A stretch of DNA of 64,000 nucleotides from Bostrychus sinensis (taxonomy: Eukaryota > Chordata > Actinopteri > Gobiiformes > Eleotridae): positions 9,710,718 to 9,774,717 of the forward strand of contig CM036245.1 in NCBI GenBank assembly GCA_020698575.1, in the 5' to 3' direction. Positions 57,301 through 64,000 of the stretch are shown here, piece by piece; position 1 is the first letter of the stretch; every line of letters begins with the position of its first letter. The translations under genes were made by a program, and so were the position numbers. The notes under the pieces are model-generated. The model was not told the origin of the DNA, did not search any database, and saw only the letters and a program-made list of their open reading frames with translations.

Positions 57301-58683
57301 ATCTCTAAAACACACCAAAATAAACCACTTTGTCTTTGGCCCATTTCTACTTTTACATTTTTTTATCACATATTTAATAAAAGCATTTTTGGTTAACATC
57401 TTTTTTCACACCTCACTAAAACATTTGGGCAGTACATTATATCCACAAGAATAGATGTGTAAAATTGCTTTAAACTTTTGGCATTTCTCTTTAGGACGAT
57501 TCGAGTGTGGCTGAAGAGAGACAGCGGTCAGTACTGGCCCAGCATTTACCACACAGTCTCCTGTGAGTAACGCTGCGTTTGTCGTCTGTGATCTGAGCTT
57601 CCTTTGTTGTCGTAACTTACTATGAAACATGCTGTGTACACCTGGACACGCTGAATTTTTTGCACTAATCCTGAATGTAACTCTTTCAGCTCCCTGCTCG
57701 TGTATGTCGTACCACCATGACAGCAGACGCATCTTCATCGGCCAAGACAATGGAGCTGTTGTGGTACGTAAAGCTGTCCTATATATTCTCCTATAGGATT
57801 CCAAACTCACAGCAAAAAGGTCCTGGGTTCGAATCCCGGGCTGTGGGGTCTCTCTTTATGGAGTTTTTATGTTCTCCCTGTATCTGGGTGGGTTTTCCCA
57901 TCAACTTCAAACATTACCATATTTTCTGGACTATAAGTGGCACTTTTTTTCATAGTCTGGCTAGGGGTGCGACGTATACTCAGGTGCGACTTGTATATTA
58001 AAATATTTCAGGTGTTGGTTAAAGACAACTGAGAAAGAGCGGAATAATTGGTTGGAGGATGAAGAATTTAAAGGATTTAGTGATTAGGAGTGAGATGGTG
58101 AGTTTGGTGAACTTGTTATATTATGTTCTTTATGCTATAGTTATGTGAATAACTGTTAATATATTACGTTAACATACGAGACACCTATTCAGTTCGTTGT
58201 TTATGCTTCATGTAAGCTGAATAACCATCAATGTGTTACGTTAGCAAACCACACACCTATTCAGCTGTTGTTCTCTAGTCTATTATTACTATAACTTGCC
58301 TTTCAACATGAAATGTCTGTTCTTGGTGTCGGATTTTGTAAAATAAATTTCCCCCAAAAAATGTGACTTATAGTCCAGTGTGACTTATATACATTTTTTT
58401 CTTCTTCATTATGCATTTTTTGGCTAGTGCCACTTATACTCCGGAGTGACTTATAGTCCGGAAAATACGGTAATTGCATATTGATTTGGCATTATTTTTA
58501 TGCCGGATGCCTTTTCTGAGCCTCTTTGTTTTTCCGTGCTTAGGACTGGCACAAATAGTACACTGGCTTGTGGCTGGATTCTTGATTTGATCTAAAAAAT
58601 AATTTGTCTTTTTTTGTTTCTCTTTTAGGAGTTTCTCATATCTGAGGATTTTAACAAGATGAACCATGTCAAAACTTATCCAG
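54332..58683 (+). CDS. wdfy1: WD repeat and FYVE domain protein 1, exons 1-4 (partial; continues past the window)
   Basis: WDFY1 binds phosphatidylinositol 3-phosphate on early endosomes through its FYVE domain and acts as a WD40 scaffold (family knowledge). Exons 54332-54468, 57495-57562, 57690-57763 and 58629-58683 have consistent phases (2, 1, 0, 1), giving 111 codons plus one base. The N-terminus MAAEIHSRPQTARPVLLNK leads into the first WD40 unit (EGHTDSVNAAVLIPKEDGVITVSEDRTIRVW), then RDSGQYWPSIYH, YHHDSRRIFIGQDNGAVVEF and SEDFNKMNHVKTYP. YHHDSRRIF favours WDFY1 over its paralogue WDFY2. The start codon has good context (cgccATGG). The remaining WD40 repeats and the FYVE zinc finger must lie beyond 64000; no further exon was found in 58684-64000. 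Confidence 0.93.
55225..55676. mobile_element. Fold-back MITE in wdfy1 intron 1
   Basis: Begins cactgtaaaagaacaatgctgcaaaaactc and ends gagtttttgcagcattttattttttttacagtg. Nearly the whole element is one long imperfect inverted repeat, with inner arms around 55395-55420 (cagccaact...ttcagaaaaag) and 55475-55503 (ctttttctgaacactgtaagttggctg). It would fold into a long hairpin. Confidence 0.75.
56614..57246 (+). mobile_element. MITE copy A in wdfy1 intron 1
   Basis: Starts taccacattttccggactat and ends atagtccagaaaatatggta. The terminal inverted repeat is about 24 bp, bordered by TA. Subterminal 'ctataagtcgctccggagtataagt' repeats are typical of a dispersed vertebrate nonautonomous DNA transposon. 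Length 633 bp. Confidence 0.8.
57800..57905 (+). repeat. tRNA-derived SINE-like fragment (wdfy1 intron 3)
   Basis: Has a perfect Pol III B box (ggttcgaatcc, 57826-57836) followed by 'tttatggagtttttatgttctccctgt', a common fish SINE-like sequence. A related piece in opposite orientation lies at 58770-58910. Confidence 0.5.
57915..58472 (-). mobile_element. MITE copy B in wdfy1 intron 3, inverted relative to copy A
   Basis: Starts taccatattttctggactat and ends atagtccggaaaatacggta. It is the near-perfect reverse complement of 56614-57246 except for about 91 bp missing, equivalent to 57051-57142. Together with copy A it brackets wdfy1 exons 2 and 3. Confidence 0.85.
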
Positions 58684-58769
58684 GTAACGTTCATCTTCTC
58701 ATTCATTCATCTTCCTCCCATTATTTCCATTAGGAGTTACAAATGTCTGAAGCTTAAGCCTTCAACTGT

Positions 58770-58910
58770 AGGCCTGAGACGAGGTCAGTGGCCAGTTAAT
58801 CACAGGGCAACTATTCACTCTCACATTCATTTACTTACTTCACCAAACACATGGAGGTCTTTGGACGGTGGGAGGAAGCCGTAGAAAACCCACAGTAACA
58901 CAGGGAGGAA
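58770..58910 (-). repeat. SINE-like fragment, opposite orientation (wdfy1 intron 4)
   Basis: 'tttggacggtgggaggaagccgtagaaaacccacagtaacacagggagg' is the reverse-oriented counterpart of the 'ctccctgt...gggtttt' segment at 57870-57900. Confidence 0.4.
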
Positions 58911-59662
58911 GTATTCACCGTGGACAAAGTTGCATTTAATGGAGTCCAAAAAAGTCACAAAATGCCATTGAATGTTTGAACTTTGGTAGAACAATGAGAC
59001 ATTGTTTTTCTAGTCACAAATGCCCAAATGGATTATGATTTCAGTGAACTGCTTTTAAAAATGTTACCATTGTGTAAGCTTCACACAGTGCTAAACCTGG
59101 GATGCTGGGTTAGTCTTATTAATTAATTTACTTATTTTACCAGGACATAACAAAATATACTTAAAGATCATATAAATTAAACGTCAAAAAATGCATAACT
59201 AAATTAAAAACAGAGACAAATTACAGCCAGTTTGAAGGCTACATAGAAATAGACGTTCACTGACTTTTTCTTTTTGCTCTGTGTGTTCCGCGACCTCTGG
59301 CTTCACAAATTAAGTTTTGATCAAAGGCTTTGGGCATGAAGTATGTTTGGTGTAGAGTATGTGTGTAAATGTAAATATTACTGTGCGCAGATGGTTGTTG
59401 TGGGTGTCGCTCATTCGCCTTAGGGCAGTGAATCAGAAACTTTACTGAATACCACCACAGAAACTTTAGGCTTTCAAAGTTCCGTCTTTAGCTCAAATGA
59501 CTAAAATGGACCTAAGTCAGGACTGGCCCAGGTCTAAATCCAAGATTAAAATGTGAAGGGTGACTATATCTGGACTAAGCTGGGCCTAAATTAGAACGAT
59601 AGCAGGAGTAAACCAAAAATTAACAAACAAGAATGAAGCATCTGCTCAAAAAGGCCTGCACA

Positions 59663-60110
59663 CAGGACTAAACCAGGACTAAACCAGGACTAAACCAGGA
59701 CTAAACCAGGACTAAACCAGGACTAAGTATAAAAAGACTAGATCGGGACTAAAGCGGGACTAAAGCGGGACTAAAGCGGGACTAAAGCGGGACTAAAGCG
59801 GGACTAAAGCGGGACTAAAGCGGGGCTAAACAGGGACATAATCGGGACTAAACAAGGACATAATTGGGACTAGAGCAGGACTAAAGCGGGACATAATCGG
59901 GACATAATCGGGACTAAACAAGGACATAATCAGGACTAAAGCTGGACTTAATCAGGACTAAACCAGGACTAAACCAGGACTAAACCAGGACTAAACCAGG
60001 ACTAAACCAGGACTAAACCAGGACTAAGTCCAAAAAGACTAGATCAGGACTAAAGCGGGACAAAACCTGGCTTTAACTCAGGACTAATTTGAGGCTGAAC
60101 TAAACCAGTC
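59663..60110. repeat. 11-bp minisatellite array 1 (ggactaaacca / gggactaaagc)
   Basis: Tandem 11-bp units, about 40 copies, in blocks: ggactaaacca, then gggactaaagc, mixed gggacataatc, then ggactaaacca again. It lies in wdfy1 intron 4. Confidence 0.95.
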
Positions 60111-60830
60111 TGTATTTATTTACTTAAAAGATATTTACTTTACTCCTCAAAATTTCCAGACAGTAGCAACACTAGAGTTACACTAGAAAAAACCTATGTA
60201 CCACCGGTGGTACCTTTACCGCAGTTTGAGAACCACAGCCTCCGGGGGCATTAGGAGATTAGCCTGAATGAGAAAGATGAGGCTCACATGACAAACTTAA
60301 CCTTTCAGAAAGCTCTGTGTGGCTTTTTGTGTGCGTGTAAACGATGAACAGAGAAGAGCTGTATCATTTTCACTTTTGCTCAAGACTTTAGTTCCTGTCA
60401 CGCTGTGTGGTAACATGCCTGACCTACATCATTCACCGGGACGTCCCCTGTACTGAGGTGAAGCACATACAGCTCTGAAAAACAAAATAAGGGACCACTG
60501 CAATTGCTTTCTCTTTCAGCCTCAGCAAGACACAGCTGTGATTCACAAACCAGGGTTAGTTCTGAATGTCTTTTGGTCAAAACATTACAAGCATTTTGTT
60601 TTAAAAGCGAGTCTTTGAATCATTCGAGTTCTGCAAACACTGCACCGTTTCTCTTTTTTGTGATGTGTTAAAATAGATTTTAAAGTTATGCTCTAAAGCA
60701 GTGAAACACCTCATAAAATACTGGACTTTCCACGTAACATGTTTAATACGCTAAAATATGGATGGACTAACCTGCAACTACACCAAGGGATGAAATAGGA
60801 ATTACCAGAAAAATGCATTACTAAAAAAGC

Positions 60831-62880
60831 TGGACATAATCGGGACTAAAGCGGGACTAAAGCGGGACTAAAGTGGGACTAAACAGGGACATAATCGGGA
60901 CATAATTGGGACATAATCGGGACATAATCGGGACTAAAGTGGGACTAAAGTGGGACTAAAGTGGGACTAAAGTGGGACTAAAGTGGGACTAAAGTGGGAC
61001 TAAAGTGGGACTAAAGTGGGACTAAACAGGGACATAATCGGGACATAATCGGGACTTAATCGGGACTAAAGTGGGACTAAACAGGGACATAATTGGGACA
61101 TAATTGGGACATAATCTGGACTAAAGTGGGACTAAAGTGGGACTAAACAGGGACATAATCGGGACATAATCGGGACATAATCGGGACTAAAGCGGGACTA
61201 AAGCGGGACTAAAGTGGGACTAAACAGGGACATAATCGGGACATAATTGGGACATAATCGGGACATAATCGGGACTAAAGTGGGACTAAAGTGGGACTAA
61301 AGTGGGACTAAAGTGGGACTAAAGTGGGACTAAACAGGGACATAATCGGGACATAATCGGGACATAATCGGGACATAATCGGGACTTAATCGGGACTTAA
61401 TCGGGACTAAAGTGGGACTAAACAGGGACATAATTGGGACATAATTGGGACATAATTGGGACATAATCTGGACTAAAGTGGGACTAAAGTGGGACTAAAC
61501 AGGGACATAATCGGGACATAATCGGGACATAATCGGGACTAAAGTGGGACTAAAGTGGGACTAAACAAGGACATAATCGGGACATAATCGGGACTAAAGT
61601 GGGACTAAAGTGGGACTAAACAGGGACATAATCGGGACATAATCGGGACATAATCGGGACTAAAGTGGGACTAAAGTGGGACTAAAGTGGGACTAAAGTG
61701 GGACTAAAGTGGGACTAAAGTGGGACTAAAGTGGGACTAAAGTGGGACTAAAGTGGGACTAAACAGGGACATAATCGGGACATAATCGGGACTTAATCGG
61801 GACTAAAGTGGGACTAAACAGGGACATAATTGGGACATAATTGGGACATAATTGGGACATAATCTGGACTAAAGTGGGACTAAAGTGGGACTAAACAGGG
61901 ACATAATCGGGACATAATCGGGACTAAAGCGGGACTAAAGCGGGACTAAAGTGGGACTAAACAGGGACATAATCGGGACATAATTGGGACATAATCGGGA
62001 CATAATCGGGACTAAAGTGGGACTAAAGTGGGACTAAAGTGGGACTAAAGTGGGACTAAAGTGGGACTAAAGTGGGACTAAAGTGGGACTAAAGTGGGAC
62101 TAAAGTGGGACTAAAGTGGGACTAAACAGGGACATAATCGGGACTTAATCGGGACTTAATCGGGACTAAAGTGGGACTAAACAGGGACATAATTGGGACA
62201 TAATTGGGACATAATTGGGACATAATCTGGACTAAAGTGGGACTAAAGTGGGACTAAACAGGGACATAATCGGGACATAATCGGGACATAATCGGGACTA
62301 AAGTGGGACTAAAGTGGGACTAAACAAGGACATAATCGGGACATAATCGGGACTAAAGTGGGACTAAAGTGGGACTAAACAGGGACATAATCGGGACATA
62401 ATCGGGACTAAAGTGGGACTAAAGTGGGACATAATCGGGACATAATTGCGACATAATCGGGACTAAAGTGGGACTAAAGTGGGACTAAAGTGGGACTAAA
62501 GTGGGACTAAAGTGGGACATAATCGGGACTAAAGTGGGACTAAAGTGGGACTAAAGTGGGACTAAAGTGGGACTAAAGTGGGACTAAAGTGGGACTAAAA
62601 CGAGACTAAAACGGGACTAAAGCGGGACTAAACAGGGACATAATCAGGACTAAACAATGACATAATCAGGACTTAATCAGCACTAAAGCTGGACTTAATC
62701 AGCACTAAAGCTGGACTTAATCAGCACTAAAGCTGGACTTAATCAGCACTAAAGCTGGACTTAATCAGGACTAAAGCTGGACTAAACGGATAAACCAGGA
62801 TTAAACCAGGTCTAAACCAAATCATAATCAGTGCTAAACCGGGTCTAAACCTTGACATAGCCAGAACAAAAGCAGGAATA
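60831..62880. repeat. 11-bp minisatellite array 2 with higher-order structure
   Basis: About 180 units of 11 bp: gggactaaagt, gggactaaagc, gggacataatc, gggacataatt, gggacttaatc and the rare ggacataatct. Blocks of variants recur in the same order. The rare ctgg-type unit falls at 61116, 61468, 61864 and 62227, spacings of 352, 396 and 363 bp (32, 36 and 33 units). Confidence 0.95.
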
Positions 62881-63517
62881 AATCAGTAATAAAATCAGCT
62901 TTCATTGAAGGCTTAATTCTTAAAAAGACTCTTGAGTACCACAAGAAGAAACCCATGTACCATCAGTGGTGCCTGTACCACACTTTGAGAAACACTGCAC
63001 TAAAGATCAATAGTTTTATTTGGAAGTTAGGAGAAATATTGTCAGCAGGGCACAGAGAATTATGATCAGTAATGTGTTCAGTTCGCCATAGCTTACAGAG
63101 TTTCTTATTGACAGGCCAGTGTTTTTGTAGCATCAAGATTATTGGAAAGACCAAATGAACCTTTTTGAAATAAAAAAGATAAAACCTGAGGAACTGATCA
63201 TTTTGCAGTAGTCTTTATTCTCTCTTATGCATTTCAGACCTTTGTTCTTGACCTGCGTCCTGTGCCTGGACAGCATGCAGGCCCCCTATGCTCTGCTTGT
63301 ACATTCAATTGAAACACATATTGGCAAAACAGAGCCCTTTATTGTGACCGCATTAGCATCCATTTCCCTCTTCAGTGGAAAATGAAAGTTTGGGCCCAGA
63401 GCCAGCCTGTTGCTCTGAGATGGAAACAACGACACTGGAATGCTCTGCCTGCTTTTTACCACCACCACCACACAAAACTGAGCCAAGCAGTGAAAGATGA
63501 GTCAGTGTTACAGATAA
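62881..63517. other. wdfy1 intron 4 spacer between minisatellite arrays
   Basis: Contains the 'gtaccatcagtggtgcctgtaccacactttgagaaacactgc' flank at 62957-62999. The rest is unremarkable. I looked for the next wdfy1 coding exon (expected to begin with the AHQ-type continuation) and did not find it. Confidence 0.5.
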
Positions 63518-63986
63518 ATCAAGGCTTACTAAAGGCTTAACCAGGGCTAAACCAGGGCTAAACCAGGGCTAAACCAGGGCTAAACCAGGACAAAACCAGG
63601 GCTAAACCAGGACAAAACCAGGACAAAACCAGGGCTAAACCAGGACTAAACCAGGACTAAACCAGGGCTAAACCAGGGCTAAACCAGGGCTAAACCAGGG
63701 CTAAACCAGGGCTAAACCAGGGCTAAACCAGGACTAAACCAGGACTAAACCAGGACTTAACCAGGGCTTAACCAGGACTAAACCAGGGCTTAACCAGGGC
63801 TTAACCAGGACTTAACCAGGACTAAACCAGGACTAAACCAGGACTAAACCAAGGCTTAACCAGGGCTTAACCAGGGCTTAACCAGGGCTAAACCAGGGCT
63901 AAACCAGGGCTAAACCAGGGCTAAACCAAGGCTAAACCAAGGCTAAACCAAGGCTAAACCAAGGCTAAACCAAGGCTAAACCAAGG
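63518..63986. repeat. 11-bp minisatellite array 3 (agggctaaacc)
   Basis: About 40 units of the same 11-bp family, mainly agggctaaacc and aggactaaacc with aggcttaacc-type variants, becoming aaggctaaacc at the right end. Ends near 63986. Confidence 0.95.
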
Positions 63987-64000
63987 CAATAACTATGTTG

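Noticed and set aside
59663..63986. CRISPR-like or other repeat-spacer array
   Set aside because: The repeats are contiguous 11-bp units with no unique spacers, in a vertebrate intron. They are minisatellites.
58684..64000. Fifth wdfy1 exon within the window
   Set aside because: I looked for a phase-1 exon continuing the WD40 domain. Candidates near 63236 (after atttcag) do not encode WD40-like sequence.

Overview
This is a eukaryotic, almost certainly teleost fish, genomic window. The evidence is two vertebrate-type split genes on the + strand with GT-AG introns, fish-style L2 and Rex1 LINE remnants, Tc1/mariner, Penelope-like and MITE debris, and long TA/CA microsatellites. The species cannot be fixed from the sequence. 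Abundant intronic 'ggactaaacc' minisatellites fit a percomorph, but that is weak inference.

Layout. (1) 1-18360: a tandem array of about 2.6-2.9 kb units (six complete or nearly complete, a seventh partial, open at the left edge). Each unit joins the 3' part of an L2-like LINE (- strand), one terminus of a Tc1-like transposon, the 3' part of a Rex1-like LINE (+ strand) and variable TA/CA microsatellites. The last copy runs into a longer version of the same L2-like LINE (to about 19437). All ORFs in this stretch are transposon remnants or microsatellite translations. (2) 20353-39501: a complete alpha-2-macroglobulin-like gene. I could join 36 coding exons without a frame conflict (4338 nt, 1445 residues). 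It has a signal peptide, a bait region containing a furin-type RPKR site, an intact CGEQ thioester and a C-terminal receptor-binding domain. A poly(A) signal lies at 39656. Its introns hold MITE-like repeats, SINE/RTE tails, a Tc1 pseudogene and a Penelope-like GIY-YIG remnant. (3) 39680-54190: a gene-poor stretch with L2-type LINE fragments in both orientations (40520-41385 +; 41400-44340 -, with intact RT motifs but frameshifts; 44431-44760 -; 48110-49085 +), a Rex1-like fragment (52835-53560 -) and a 29-bp minisatellite (45088-46015). (4) 54332 to beyond the window end: the first four coding exons of a wdfy1 gene (WD40/FYVE protein), about 111 residues. Exons 2 and 3 sit between two near-identical MITEs in inverted orientation. 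Intron 4 holds about 3 kb of an 11-bp minisatellite with higher-order structure.

The two genes are neighbours on the same strand, and I see no functional link between them. A2M is a secreted protease trap; WDFY1 is an endosomal phosphoinositide-binding adaptor. I found no sign of a new multi-gene system. The most unusual signals are structural: a stem-loop whose loop is inverted in units 2-6 of the array, a templated insertion at the array's right junction, the inverted MITE pair around wdfy1 exons 2-3, and the minisatellite/interspersed-element association.
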